DNA of 64,000 nt, taken from the NCBI GenBank assembly GCA_026874595.1, contig CM049306.1:38504019-38568018 (forward strand). The letters run 5' to 3'. The position numbers and the translations under genes were made by a program. Shown piece after piece: positions 41,301 to 56,300 of this stretch; the first letter of the stretch is position 1; each line of letters starts with the position of its first letter. The notes below the pieces were generated by a model, which was not told where the DNA came from, ran no database searches, and was given only the letters and a program-made list of their open reading frames with translations. Source of the stretch: Sipunculus nudus (lineage: Eukaryota > Annelida > Sipuncula > Golfingiida > Sipunculidae).

Positions 41301-44300
41301 CTAGCTCCGATGGTTTCTGACTTACAGCCATGGATGGCGAAAAACCAGCCCTGGACGGGGGACGGCTGACATTGGATGGACGACGCTGCGCCATTGCATA
41401 ACCTCACAGGTTCGCTAAAAAATTCTGCATAATAAGCCCGTTGAGTATCTGGTGACCCTACACCACATTAAATAGGTGTGAATTTTAATGAGAAGGTAAT
41501 TCAGGTGTGAAACTTTATTGGTAAATATAAATATAATAAGTTTCATGAAAATCCATAGGATTTTTGGTAAGTTACACAGTGCCTCCAAGTGCGGTGACCT
41601 CTACCTCATTAAATATGCATGGATTTTGCTTGAAATTGAACTTAAGTGAAATATTTTATTGATTAACATTTCTGATGAATTTAACCAAGAATCCTTCATA
41701 TTCTTTGTAAGTTATGGCGGCGACACAACAAAGTAGCCTAGTGACCCGTGTCCTCATTAAATATGCATGGATGTTCGCCATAATCAAACTTGAGCGAGAT
41801 AACCTGTTGGTAAGTAGTTATGGTGAGTTTAGTGAAAATCCATCAAAGCCTTGGTAAGTTATTGCTGCCACACTAAAAGTTAAATGACCGACAGACAGAC
41901 GGACAAACATTGGGTATACCATAATACTCCTGTCATATGAAGGGCGTATAATAAACACCTATCGGTAGGCTCTATGCTGTACCATTCCAACTATCTTTCC
42001 CAAAATTATTAACAAACTAGATGTATGATATATTGCGATATGACACATCATTCAAGGTTTACATCACTGCCTTGTTAATACAGCTTGTACACTGATTAAA
42101 AACATTGAGATCATGTCAGCCCTGCACTCAGTGTACTTAGAGATGCAATGTTCCTGAATGAAATTGACAAGTATCACCTTTCATATTATGTCACTTTGCT
42201 CAGTGACTCACTGCCCCGGAATGAAATCAACAAGCAACATGGGGCATGTGACATGCTCTATTATGCACAACTGACAACAAGGGCAACGCAAAGCGGAGCA
42301 TCTCCTTGCACAGAAGCACAATCATATTACACAAGTGTGAAAAAAATGAGAGCAGGTCTTTGACCTTGACCCTAAACCCTCTGACCTTGAGCTCGATAGG
42401 GTACTTCTTCAGTGTATTGGTGTGCCATATGTGAAAGGTGAAAGGTTTAGGTGAAATGGTTGGGCTTAAAATTGATCCACAAGCTTTTTCAAAAAGTGGG
42501 TCCTGTGGCCTTGACCTTTGACCCCGTGGAATTGGTTCTTCATCCAAGTGTGGGGGAGCTTGATCAAAAAGCTATTTCAAAAAGTGGGTCCCGTGGCCTT
42601 GACCTTTGACCCCGTGGAATTGGTTCTTCATCCAAGTGTGGTTGAGCCTTATTTGAAAGATGACAGGTTTAGGTGAAACGGTTTGGCTTAAAATCAACCC
42701 ATAAGGCAATCTGTCCCGGACGTACGGAACGATGGACGGAAAGACAGACGGACACAAACAGAGGCTTTACTATATCCCCTCCTGCAACTTCATTGCAAGG
42801 TGATATCAAAGTAAGACCCTGTATGTGTGAAGGTGCCAGCACTGTGCATGGTTGATGTGCATCACTCACAAGCCATACCCCATAGATGCAAGCAATACTG
42901 CCCAAATATAAAACACAAATCCCTGGGTCACTTGCTCAGCGTTTTACAATTTAATCATCATTTTAGATGTTCACACTCCTGACCTGTATGTCACATTTAT
43001 TTAAAATCCATGACACAGTTCTTCAAATATCTTATGGACACACACACACAGAATCAACCAAAAACAATAACAATGCTTTTCCTTCATGCAGAGTTAATGT
43101 TTACAGACCATCAGCTGAGCTTACACAATAAGACAAGTAAAAATAACAAGGGATCCATGGGTCATGTCGATCAGCTGAATTTTGGAAAATTTTTGCAAAT
43201 GCAAAATATACATTATTTTTGGTTTTTCCTATATATTAGCATTTGAACAGCTATGAGGAAATGAACCAGCTAAAATGAAACCCTGTAAATTATAGAATAA
43301 TGGAAATGAGCCAAAGTATTATAATAAACATAAGTTTATTAACTAAAATAAAATACTGTTAAAAATTTCAAATGACAAAGCATAAACAAAACAATTAAAA
43401 CTAAGTTCAGTATACCTGAATGCTTGAAATAAGCTCTCTAGCTTAAAAAAAATTATCATGTTAAGTCAGTAACTATATTTCCTGAGCTTTGACAAAGTGC
43501 ATTATGTTTGGGTGCATAACTTCAAGAAATTACACAATACTAAACTAATTTCTGGTATGTAAATAGGATATATATATATACAGAGGAATGGCTATATCAA
43601 ATATGATCAATATTAGGTGAGTGGTTTTGATTTATGCAGTCTTGAAGTTCAACAATGGGTTTTAAATGAAAATTAGGGATTGTCCTGAATATCTTAAAGT
43701 AACAAAGTCATAGTGACCCATTTTTTGGTATGGCAGGAGATTCTGGGGACATCTAACTGTAAGGCTTATTTAGGTTTTGTAGGGTCCAACAGGTTCAAAA
43801 AGTGCCCTGTTGACAGCTGTATGACCGGGTGCCCAACTGGATGACGGACAAAGGACCATAGCTATAGCCAAGATGACTTACAGTCAGCTAAGCTAACAAT
43901 GATACCGACCTGTATTTCCTGGGTAGAAGACCAGCATAGTCATCTCCACAGTGACGACAGAAGCTGATGATGATGGATAGGTTATTATGCTCCTCTTTAT
44001 CGTTGTTTATCAGTAGTGTCAATTGACTAGCTAACATTGGAAGACCCTCTTTCATGCTAAACACACCCACAGCTACTAGTTCTGCAAAGAAACGTAGGTC
44101 CACTCGCAGCTTGCTCAAATTTGTTATCTGAAAAAAAAAAAGCAGCAACATGTATTCCTCAATATGCATGTGCTCATCTCAGAACAGCCTTCACTGACTC
44201 TGGATCAGATTACAGAAAAATCTAGAATGACTTATTTTTGCATTTGCAAAACAAATGCCCCCCCCACCCGTTTGCATATAGGTTATATGGATAAAGACAT

Positions 44301-47300
44301 GGTGAGTGATCTGACCCTGTGAGGTCACCAGGTTTCAAACTCACCCAAGATTTAGGTAGGAACAATTAGTGTTTCAAATTTTTTTAGGAAAATATTGAAA
44401 ACCTAAAATGTTATCGCGTTCACAAGACAAAAACTATAATTTGGCTGATTTGACCTGGAAGATATTTGTCAAGGTCACCAGCTGTCGAACTCCTCTGAGA
44501 ACTCTGTAGGAACAACTGGTGTACCAAATTTGTGGAAAAAATGTGAAATACTTCAAAAGTTATGGGCTTCACAATAATTTTCCATTTCAGCAAGTTTGAC
44601 CTTGAAGATGAAGGTCAAGGTCAACGGGTTTCGAACTTGTCCAAGATTTTTGTAGGCACAATCAGTATTTTAAATTTTTTAATGAAAATATGCAGCCCTT
44701 CAAAAGTTATCGCATTTACATGATATCCTACAAAAATTTAACATTTCGGCAGATTTGACCTTGTAGATGAAGGTCAAGGTCACCCAGTTTCAAACTTGTC
44801 CAGGGTTTTGGTGGGAACCATTAGTCTTTTGAATTTCTGAGGAAAATATGCAGCCCTTCAAAAGTTATCGCTTTCACAAGATATCCTACAGATGATGACG
44901 ATGACTGACAGTGGCACTGAAAAATAACGTCCCCCTCGAGGGGGGAGACATAATAACCATACTGCTTTATCATTTTCTTATTTATTAAAAATTTATTGCC
45001 TTTTTTATATTACAACAGACATTTCCAGTATCTACAATAGGTCATAAACAAGATTACACCAGTTATCACTTTCATTTGCCTTACAGGTCACTTTTTTTAA
45101 ATTTTACATAGTGATCTTTATTTTAACTGAAAAAAGGTATTAACATTTGTTGAATAATAAGGACAAATGCAGTCATTATGTTGCATGCAGATGCAACGTT
45201 ATATGACATCATTACATTCTTGTAATGGCAGTTCACTAAAAGCTGTGTATGATCTATTATCGACCTGTTGGTCACTGGATATTGCTCTCACCTTTTCATC
45301 CTTCTTTGACACAAGAATTTTCTGCCACGACTCTAAGAAGGAACCTGAGAATTCAGCATATCTTTGGTGGAGAAGGGAACACAGGTGGAGGGCACAGTGA
45401 ATGTCAGACATCTTTAATTTGGCTTCTGTGAGTGCAGCAGCCTGTGTAAACAATATAATTTTCAACAATGCTGTCCAATATTTAAGGAAAGAATTGCAGT
45501 AATAAAATCAAGAAATCCACAAGAAGCAAAATATAACCACAGTCTTTAAAATCATATTTAAATTTAATATTCTTGAGGAATATTCTTTAAAATTTTCCAA
45601 GATGGCAAGAATATTTTTAAGGACATATACTGGGAAAATTGTGCAACATTGTAGGAAGAATGGGTGCAAATGCTACCTCAATAAATGACTTAGATGATAC
45701 TTACATGCTGAAAATCACAAATCTCAACCCTTGTATGTCAATTTAAAATTTTTATGATCTGATAAAGGTTAAGCCTTACCAGTAATTAGAACTGGTTCCT
45801 TTTAAGATTTCAGTCGTACAAAAAGGTAACAAATTATTTAATTATGTGTCATCTGTACACTTGTTGTAAATTGCAGGAGAGGAATGATGATATTTAAATT
45901 AGTTATAAAGCAATTTAGAGTATCTGTGTAATACTAAACAATTTTGCAGTGTTTTACTGTATGTGTTTAGGTGCCAATAAATATACCTGTGTTACTTGTA
46001 TTTTTTTTTATTCTTTTACACTCTAACCTCTTTCATTTGCCCCTTGTTTATCCGCCAACCTCGCCAACCGCCTACAAATGACAAAGTCTCGATTTCCTTA
46101 CAACTTATTTACCTCGTTCATTTGCAAGCCTCGCTATCCGCCAGGTGTTTTTTTACCCCAATGTGCCACATTCCCTTGATCATTCGCCAACTTTCTGATT
46201 CCAACTTAAGACAAGTCGGGAATATTTCATTGGCCGGTGTGTTGTCGCTCAGGCTCAGCTGACCTGGCCGCGTCTCTGTTTACAACATGTCACGCCTCAC
46301 TGCTTAAGTAGTACCCGGTGCCACTATTTAATTAATGACTTGACACCCTTGAGTTGTTTGGTGACAGCAGTCTTCAGCCAAGTGACCGTTGTTGATTTCA
46401 CACCTTGAGTTGTTTGGGTAAGTGTCATTTAATGAGATAAACCACATGAGTAGTTTGAAGCAATTAAGGCGTAATACCAAGGGGTGATCAGCCAAAGGAA
46501 ACAGATCAGCAGGATGGTCCAGAAGCAAACGGTGTCCTTCTGCTTCTACAAAGAGTTACGGAGAGCCTGGGAATCCACCACAGTGCACGTATGTCTCCTC
46601 AGGAATTTGTCAATGATGATCAGAACATCGGAACTGCACAACCTTTGAGCGATCAAGATATCGTGGAAACAGTGACAGGCAGTGATGATACAGCCAGTCC
46701 AACCTGTGATCCTGAGGAAATAGTTCCCCAACCTCCGTCATCATCAGCCGAAGAACGCCAGGCCATAAAGACCGTCTTGCAATATTCGAGAGCTCGAACT
46801 ACTGCGAACAGTTCGATATTGACGCATTTTACAGGATGGACCAAAGAATATCAGCTCTTCAGTCACAAACTGGTAAACAATGCTCCAATATGGAATTCTT
46901 TGGGGGCAGACTCGGATGAAATAGAAACGGCACAAGGAGAACCATGGAGAATTTTATATTTTACCATATATTTTATACATGTGTATCTTTGTTAATAATT
47001 TATACTCACTGTATTTTTCTGTAGTTATTTGTAAATTGTTCTTTCTGTGTGAATTAAGTTATAACATTTGTACACAGTTTTAAAAAAAGTTGTTTTTCAT
47101 ATGACTTGCTAAAGACGAGCCTAATAAATGCCCGATTTCAACAACCCTGCCCATCCCATTTGCCAACCCCCCCCCCTGATCAACCTACTGCAGAAAATTC
47201 CCCGGTTCCAAGGTTGGCGAATAAATGAGGTTAGACTGTATATCATTATAAGTGCTTGTTTATATCTGATATTCTAAAATGTGTTTAGCCTCACAGGATT

Positions 47301-50300
47301 AGTGTTAAAGGTAAAAATAATATGGTCACCATATATTTATATAAAGCGTCTGTTAGCTTGTTCCTGTCATACTGCCTACCATGTAAAAGATCTTATCACA
47401 ACTGACCACACCAAAGAAACCAATGGGCATAATTATGTCTACCACTATTTACAAGATAGTAGTTATGCAAAATCAGATCTATTCCTGCTGAGTTGGAAAC
47501 AAAAGCTGAGTACTTACAGCTTCTCCAATATATTTATTCAAGTTGAGACCACTGAAGTCCTTGGTTAAAGCTTCTTTCTGGCTTTCTGTTAAATTTCGCT
47601 GCAAAAACATATAACAATCACCCACAAAATCTAAACCTTACTTATCTAACAAATACATAAAGTTTAAACATTAGAAAACACAAGAAGAGCAAATTCAATA
47701 GTACACTTTTGCTATTCATTGTTTTATTCAACAATGGTTTGTTGAGGTTTTTTTAAAGATTTAAATTCTTCATTGATATTATCTTGCATCAAAATTATGT
47801 TCAAATTATCAAATTCCATTGTGCTCTTCTTAAAGCTGAGTAAAACATGAATCCCGCTTTTAGGTAAAAAAAACTCTGAAAACAAGATAAATTTAAAGTA
47901 ATAAATGTTAAATAAGAATTCTGCTGTTACCAATTTTCTAACAAAGGCTGTGTTCTTCTTCAAACTGGAATCAAGTTTGGTGAAAAAAGAATCATCTGGT
48001 CTATTGTCTGAAAAAAAAGAATCAATTATAAATTTACTGACCATTACAATGCAGAGAGCAATTTTGAAATTCCACAAATAATACCTAGTCATTCTTGCAG
48101 AGAAAATAAAAGAAATCAGTTGTGTGGAAAAAAGACTGAATGCTGCTTATAAATTTTTTTATAATTTTTTTTGGGTGGAGGTGACCACCTCCATTTTTTA
48201 AATGCTTACTTATCTAATTCTTAAGCTAAGTATTTACATCTACAGAGTTCCATTTCAGTTTGGGACAGCATGACAGGCGGTTGCACTTCATTCGACTCAT
48301 TCTAGTTTACATCCTGGTGTCACCCCTGCCCAGTGTATACCACATATCCCAATGCTGGGTTTGTTATCATCCCCATTGCTGGGTCATAACACTGAGGAAC
48401 CTCCCAAAGATGTACTCATTTGTGAGTGATACACAGCTGAGGGGTACAACCTTCCCATTAAACCTGAAGAGCTTTAACCCTAGGTTGGGACAGACTGTGA
48501 AAATCTCACCACTCCTCAGGTAATTTTGAACTCAGGAGTCCTGTACTCTACCCCTGAACCACAGAAGCCTTTCAAATGCTGCAAATTAATCTTTCCTAAA
48601 AGATGTTACCAGCACAAAAAGTCATCATGGAAGAGGTAACTGATTTATACATGAGGGTTTTCAACCTACAGGAAAAGATTCCTTATTTAAATAAAACATT
48701 ACCTGCAGCATTCAGGTTTTTACTTCTCCACTCTTCCTTTGCTGTAGCCTTTTCCTTCATTTCTTCAATATATTCTGTGACTGTGTTCTGTGGAGTGTGA
48801 AAATAATTTGTCCAGCAAGCAAAACAAAGGGCACAGCATAACTCAATATGGATGAATGGTTGTTTTATTATTTCATTAAAGAATGTCACACCTGTAGGAA
48901 TCAGTTGGATTCTAGATGAGGCATAAAATATGTCCTTGTTTCTGATATTATATAAAGTATTAAATACCCACTTAGAAAGGATGAATTCATTTTGAACTAG
49001 AATACGGGTAGTCGACAAGCGACTACGTGTATCCGCCAAAATCAGAGAAGGACGGGTGAAGTTAGGCATGGATTGAGTGGCAAGGGGATACAGAGTTACA
49101 TGTGTTAAATATTAGAATGGATCTCTGCCACATAAACATGATTGTAGGTGGCGCCACCTGTTATTTGAACGAGAAACTATCCAAGATATATACACATGCA
49201 AAATTTCATGTGAAAAAGTCAAACCACTGCAGAGATACGAGTGATTTTATCCCACAGCAGACAAACAGATGGACGCTGTGCAAAAATGGCTGCAGGTGGC
49301 GCCATCATTTTTGTTCATATTATAAAGCTATCCAAGGGCTACATTTGTGTAAAAAAATTTTCCTGATTGTTTGAATGAGCCTGGAGATATAAGCATGGAT
49401 GTCTCATCGTGAACGTGAATGTAGGTGGCGCCACCTGTCATAAAATCAAGAAAGCTATGCGGGATGTATAAGCATGCTGAATTTCAGGTAATTTGGTCAA
49501 ACCACTGCAGAGATATGAGTGATTTTAACCAAAGACAGACAAACAGATGGACGCTGTGCAAAAATGGCTGCAGGTGGTGCCACCATTTTTTGTGTATGTT
49601 ATAAAGCTATCCAAGGGCTACATTTGTGTAAATTCTTTTTACTGATTGGTCAAACGGTTCCCGAGATATGAGCTTGGATGTCAGCAGCGTTAACGTGAAT
49701 CTAGGTGGCGCCACCTGTCATAAAATCAAGAAAGCTATGCGGGATGTATAAGCATGCTGAATTTCAGGTAATTTGGTCAAACCACTGCAGAGATATGAGT
49801 GATTTTAACCCCAGGCAGATGAACAAATGGACACTGTGCAAACATGGTTGCAGGTGGTGCCACCTTTTGTTGTGTATGTTATAAAGCTATCCCAGGGCTA
49901 CATTTGTGTAAATTTTTTTTCCAGATTGGTCAAACGGTTCCCCGAGATATATGGGTTTATGTGTGGAGCGTTAACGTGAATGTAGGTGGCGCCACCTGTC
50001 ATAAAATCAAGAAAGCTATCTAGGATGTATAAGCATGCCGAATTTTAGGTGAATTAGTCAAACCACTGCAGAGATATGAGTGATTTTAACCCCAGGCAGA
50101 TGAACAAATGGACACTGTGCAAACATGGTTGCAGGTGGTGCCACCTTTTGTTGTGTATGTTATAAAGCTATCCCAGGGCTACATTTGTGTAAATTTTTTT
50201 TCCAGATTGGTCAAACGGTTCCCCGAGATATATGGGTTTATGTGTGGAGCGTTAACGTGAATGTAGGTGGCGCCACCTGTCATAAAATCAAGAAAGCTAT

Positions 50301-53300
50301 CTAGGATGTATAAGCATGCCGAATTTTAGGTGAATTAGTCAAACCACTGCAGAGATATGAGTGATTTTAACCCCAGGCAGATGAACAAATGGACACTGTG
50401 CAAACATGGTTGCAGGTGGTGCCACCTTTTGTTGTGTATGTTATAAAGCTATCCCAGGGCTACATTTGTGTAAATTTTTTTTCCAGATTGGTCAAACGGT
50501 TCCCGAGATATATGGGTTTATGTGTGGAGCGTTAACGTGAATGTAGGTGGCGCCACCTGTCATAAAATCGAGAAAGCTATCTAGGATGTATACGCATGCG
50601 GAATTTTAGGTGAATTAGTCAAACCACTGCAGAGATATGAGTGATTTTAACCCCAGGCAGATGAACAGATGGACACTGTGCAAACATGGTTGCAGGTGGC
50701 GCCACCTTTTGTTGTGTATGTTATAGAGCTCTCCCAGGGCTACATTTGTGTAAAAATTTTTTCTGGATCGGTCAAACGGTTCCCGAGATATATGGGTTTA
50801 TGTGTGGAAACAGACGCACAAACGGACGCTGGGCAGAGACGAAAGGTCAGAGGTCAAGGTCACTTGGTTAGGCACCAGTTCACATGTGACCTGATAATTT
50901 GTGTAAGTTTCGGAAAAATCTGTCCAGTAGTCTCAGAGGAGTTCTCCGGAAACAAACGCGGCGGCGGCGGCGGAACCCGGTCAAAAACATAGTATCCGCA
51001 AAACTTCGTTTTGGCGGATACAATTATCTTTTTTCATAACCTGCACAATACTATCATGATTTTATTCCTAACCATGGGGTGATTTCTCTGTCTTTTACAA
51101 GACCCTTAAAGACTGGACAAATAGTTGACTCCAAATTTTTCCTGATCAATTCCCTTTTCTGAACATATTCTACATGTATTGTGACAATAATATAACATCA
51201 GGGCATCTTTTTTCTTTAAAATATATTTAACATATCACATTGCCTTTTAATATCACATAATTACTCAAATAAATTTACAGTAAGGGACATTACCAGAGAC
51301 TTATGGGAAACTGTGTCCCCTGTTTTGTTTGGTAAATTCCAGCTTATCAATTCACTTTATTCTAAGATACCTTCAAATAATTGTGCTTCTGATCAACTGA
51401 TTTTCTTCAAGTAAGTGCATAAGAAAGTGCATGAATATATATTTGACAGATTATCTTATGGTTAATATAAATACATATATATATACAGTAAACCTGTTTT
51501 ATGAAACCACCCCATGGGACTGGCCAAAAGTGGTCTTAATTCATAAGTGGTCTTATTAGACAGGTCAGTTATAACCAATGCACCGTAAAAACTCGCATAT
51601 AAGTCGAGTATAAATTTTCAGGGTAAATATCAAGTAAAATTTTTTTCAAGCCATTCTGGAGGTCAAACAGGTCTGAAGCAGCATACATGACCATCGAGAG
51701 TAGTGTTACAGGCTACTGGGGAAAGGTGAATTGTATGACTGGCCACTCGCTTTTGACATTCATACCACTTCAATTTTTTTTTTAAACTGTAAAAATGTCA
51801 CTTGTTTTGTTGTGCCATCTATTTAGAAGTTATTGGGCATCATAAAGACTCTAAGATTAATAAATATGACAGGTCGATACTTTAAGTATTTTGCAGAAAT
51901 GAAGATCGTCTGACACCTAACTGCATTAAATGCAGCAGTACTGCCGCATAAAAACCTTCAGAGTAAACTGGAGAACTTCAAACCCTTGTCAGAAAAAATC
52001 ATGTAAAATCAAATAGTGCGTTTATGACAAGGAAACTTTAAGTAATCAAAGGGAGATATAGCACTTTATTTGAATGACCAAGAAATTCAGCTAAATATTA
52101 TGTTTAAGTATGTAAACATAACTCACTTTTAAAACTTTGCAACCCTTGCACTTGAAACTGTCTCAGAATCTGAAACAATGAACTGTGTGACCTTTGCTCG
52201 CTGAGCCAACATGGCCCGTTACCACTGGTTACACAGGGGGCTGCCGGCCTGCCGTGGCTGGGGGAAAACCCAGAACAAACATCGTTCCCCGTGTATCACC
52301 GTTTATTAGGATAATACATATTCTTCTAATCAACATTTAAAGTGGACAAACACTGTCTAAGTGGTATGTTATATGCATATTTGATAAGAATATCTTTATT
52401 TCTTAATGAATACGACATTTTCAGACGAAATAAAAGAATTTAATTGTCATGTGGAATGTCTCCAGTTTCCTCAAATCATCTTCTAGGGCTCTCGCACAGC
52501 GTAGCGCAGTAAGAGAGGACGGGTGCTAGGGCTATCTGACACCCAAAATCGGCAGTTGCGCGATAATAGAACAGCCAAGGATTTCTCACACTTTTCGTCA
52601 CTGCTCATTTATTTTAAACTTCTAATGATTGTTTGTGTCAGATATCAATAACAAGGGACCCATGGGTCACGGCGCTCAGCTGATCGTGATTGGACTATAA
52701 ATGTTTCTCCACTGTGATACTATATCGAGTCGATAAAGCTTATGAATATCATGGACATGTTGGGCTATTATAAACGAATGTAATGCAATATGTGAGTAAA
52801 TGATAAATGAAATTACCTGACTGATGGATTAATAGAGTCAAATATAGTGATTTATTTTTTATTTATTTAGGAGGGGTTGAAAATTGTGATATATTTGAGC
52901 AAATATGAATGCAATGACAGCAGTAATAAGCAGTAGTAGAATGATGATAAGGCTATTTGTTGAAGGATCTAAAGTGTATGGTAGTCTGCAAGCTTTCAAT
53001 TTGACAGATATGATGTTATGATTAACTATGCTGATGAAGTGATGACTGTATGACACAATATCTCTTTAGTCTTGACAAGGTACATTATTGTGATGCCCAC
53101 TATGTCTACATATTACACAATATTGACATAATTTCTGGCATGTACATAGGTACCTATGGATGAATAGTTATACAAAATATTAAAGTATGAATATATCTGA
53201 TTCATCTTGTTCTTGCTTACTGAGGCTGACTTTGGGATGGGGTTTGGAGAAGGAAAAAGTGAGGGCAGCATGAAGGTGGATGTAGAAATATTCTATTGTA

Positions 53301-56300
53301 ATGTTTTTCATTTATATAAGAATATGAAAAGCTAAGAGGAAAGGGGCCCTCCTACTTGATTATAGTAAAGTTCTAAATATATGATTGCAAACTAATACTC
53401 TGACAAGACTGTCATGAAGAAAAACAGTAAAATTTAGATATACTGTGATGCATAAGAAAAATTTACAGATGGACAGGCAAGTGGACAGAATGGACTAATA
53501 CCTTTATCTCACTTTCAAGGGAATAATGCATTTAAGTTTATATATAATCCTATTTTTTTAAGCATATCCACTTTTTCCATTAAGAAGTTTTTATCTGAAT
53601 CATTTTTTTATTTACAGGTTTTATAAATTTTTAATAAAACTAGATGTGTCGGTACGACACGAATGCCCCCGCCTGGGGCAAATTAAAAACATTTGCTAAA
53701 TTTTGTTAAACTGTTTTTAAGTTCAGGAGGTGTTGTATGGTCAAAAGTAGGTCAAGAATGGCAAAATGCAAACTCGATCTGTAACGGGTAATTATCAAGG
53801 AACACACCAAAAATCAGGCCAGTATGCAGGCATTGTGAAAATAAGTCCATACATGTGCATTTTTCATAAAAATTTCTATCTTTCATGAAATTTTCTACGT
53901 TCAGGATCTGTCATATGGTCAAAAATAGGTTAACTGGGACGAAACGCGAACTCCACCTGTAAGTGGTCAAAGACCAAACATTGGGCCAGTATCTGTAACC
54001 AATGCATTGCGAAACTAGAATATTAGCAAAAGCTGGTAATCAGTTATAAATTTAAATTGGAGAGGTATGTACCATGTTTTATAACAATCCACCAAATGCT
54101 TCCTGAGAAATATCCCCCTAAGTTTTTTTTCTATACTAAGCTCTGTGACCTTGAAAAGTAGGTCAAGACCACCCATCTTTGAACCTGACCAAGATTTTGT
54201 AAATATGATGCAAAAGCACTGAAGTAATGAAGTTCCTTAGTTGTATACCTTTGGAGATATCCTGCACAAAGGCCAAAATTGAAAAATCCGATAAAATTTC
54301 ATTAAAAAATCAGAAATTGCAGGTGACGCCACCAAAATTGTGCAGCACGTACAGACCATCAGTCCCAATGATCATAGTAAGTTTTGTGAAAATCCACACA
54401 ATGGTTCCTGAGATATAAGCTTCTGAGTGTTTTTCTATAATCAGCTCTAAAATGTAGAAAAATGGGTCAAGGTCACCCATCTTCAAACTTGACCGAGATT
54501 TTATCGATATACATCTTCACTGATGAAATAAAATTCCAACGGTGAATCCTTTTAGAGATATCCCGTTCACAAGGTAAAAGTTAACAGACGCGGAACGGAC
54601 GGACAGACGGATACCCGACAGACAGATGGACGGATAGACGGACAGCTTTGGTGACGACAATAGCCCATCAGCCTATGAGCTGAGGGCTAAAAACGGCTGT
54701 ACATGTACATTTGTCATGAAAATTTATATTTTTCATGAAATTTTCTATGTTTAGGAGCTGTAAAACAATCAAAAGTAGGTCAACCGGGACAAAACGCAAA
54801 CTCGATCTGTAACTGGTCATTATCTGCCCACACACCAAAAATCAGGCCAATATCTGCAGGCATTGCGAAAAAAAGTCCGTACATGTGTATTTGTCATGAA
54901 AATTTCTATTTTTCATGAAATTTTCTAAGTTAAGGAGCCGTAAATGGTCAAGAGTAGGTCAACAGGAAGGAAACGCAAAATCGATCTGTAACTGGTCAAT
55001 ATCTGCATACACACCAAAATTCAGGCCAATATCTGCAGGCATTGGGAAAAAAGTCCGTACATGTGTATTTGTCATGAAAATTTATATTTTTCATGAAATT
55101 TTCTAAGTTAAGGAGCCGTAAAACGGTCAAAAGTAGGTCAACCGGGAGGAAATGCAAACTCGATCTGTAACTGGTCAATATCTGCATACACACCAAAAAT
55201 CAGGCCAATATCTGCAGGCATTGCAAAAAAAAGTCCGTACATGTGTATTTGTCATGAAAATTTCTATTTTTCATGAAATTTTCTAAGTTTAGGAGCCGTA
55301 AAATGGTCAAAAGTAGGTCAACCGGGACGAAACGCGAACTTGATCTGTAACTGGTCATTATCTGCCCACACACCAAAAATCAGGCCAATATCTGCAGGCA
55401 TTGCGAAAAAAAGTCTGTACATGTGTATTTGTCATGAAAATTTCTATTTGTCATGAAATTTTCTAAATTTAGGAGCTGTAAAACGGTCAAAGGTAGGTCA
55501 ACTTGGATGAAACATGAACTCGATCTGTAACTGGTCATTTTCTGCCCACACCAAAAATCAGGCCAATATCTGCAGGCATTGCAAAAAAAAAGTCCCTACA
55601 TGTGTATTTGTCATGAAAATTTCTATTTTTCATGAAATTTTCTAAGTTTAGGAGCCAAAAAATGATTTAAAGTAGGTCAACCGGGACGAAACGCGAACTC
55701 AATCTGTAACTGGTCATTATCTGCCCACACACCAAAAATCAGGCCAATATCTGCATGCATTACGAAAAAAAGTCTGTACATGTGTATTTGTCATGAAAAT
55801 TTCTATTTTTCATGAAATTTTCTAAGTTTAGGAGCTGTAAAACGGTCTAAAGTAGGTCAACCGGGACGAAACGCGAACTCAATCTGTAACTGATCATTAT
55901 CTGCCCACACACCAAAAATCAGGCCAATATCTGCAGGCATTGCGAAAAAAAGTCCGTACAACTGTTTGATTTCGGAAGGACGGAGGGACGGAATGACGGA
56001 CATGGGTAAAACTATATGCCCCGGCCACTTTGTGGCGGGGGCATTAAAACCTGAAAATATAAGTTAAAATATTAGAATTGTTGCAAAAGTTGCAATCATT
56101 ATATATACAGAGTAAAAAACTGAAACTATAAGTTAAAATATTAGAATTGTTGCAAAAGTTGCAATCATCATATATCCAGAGTGTAGCTCATATTGGGTCA
56201 TATTATGCTGCACATATATTTTATTATTTTTAAATCATGAATGTTTAAACTGAATTTAAAAGAAAATAATGCCACAACATGGCATCTACAAGAATATTCC

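Noticed and set aside
49003-51021. Helitron origin for array element C because of its 3' hairpin
   Set aside because: I see no CTRR end after the hairpin and there are inverted ends, which Helitrons lack; left unclassified.
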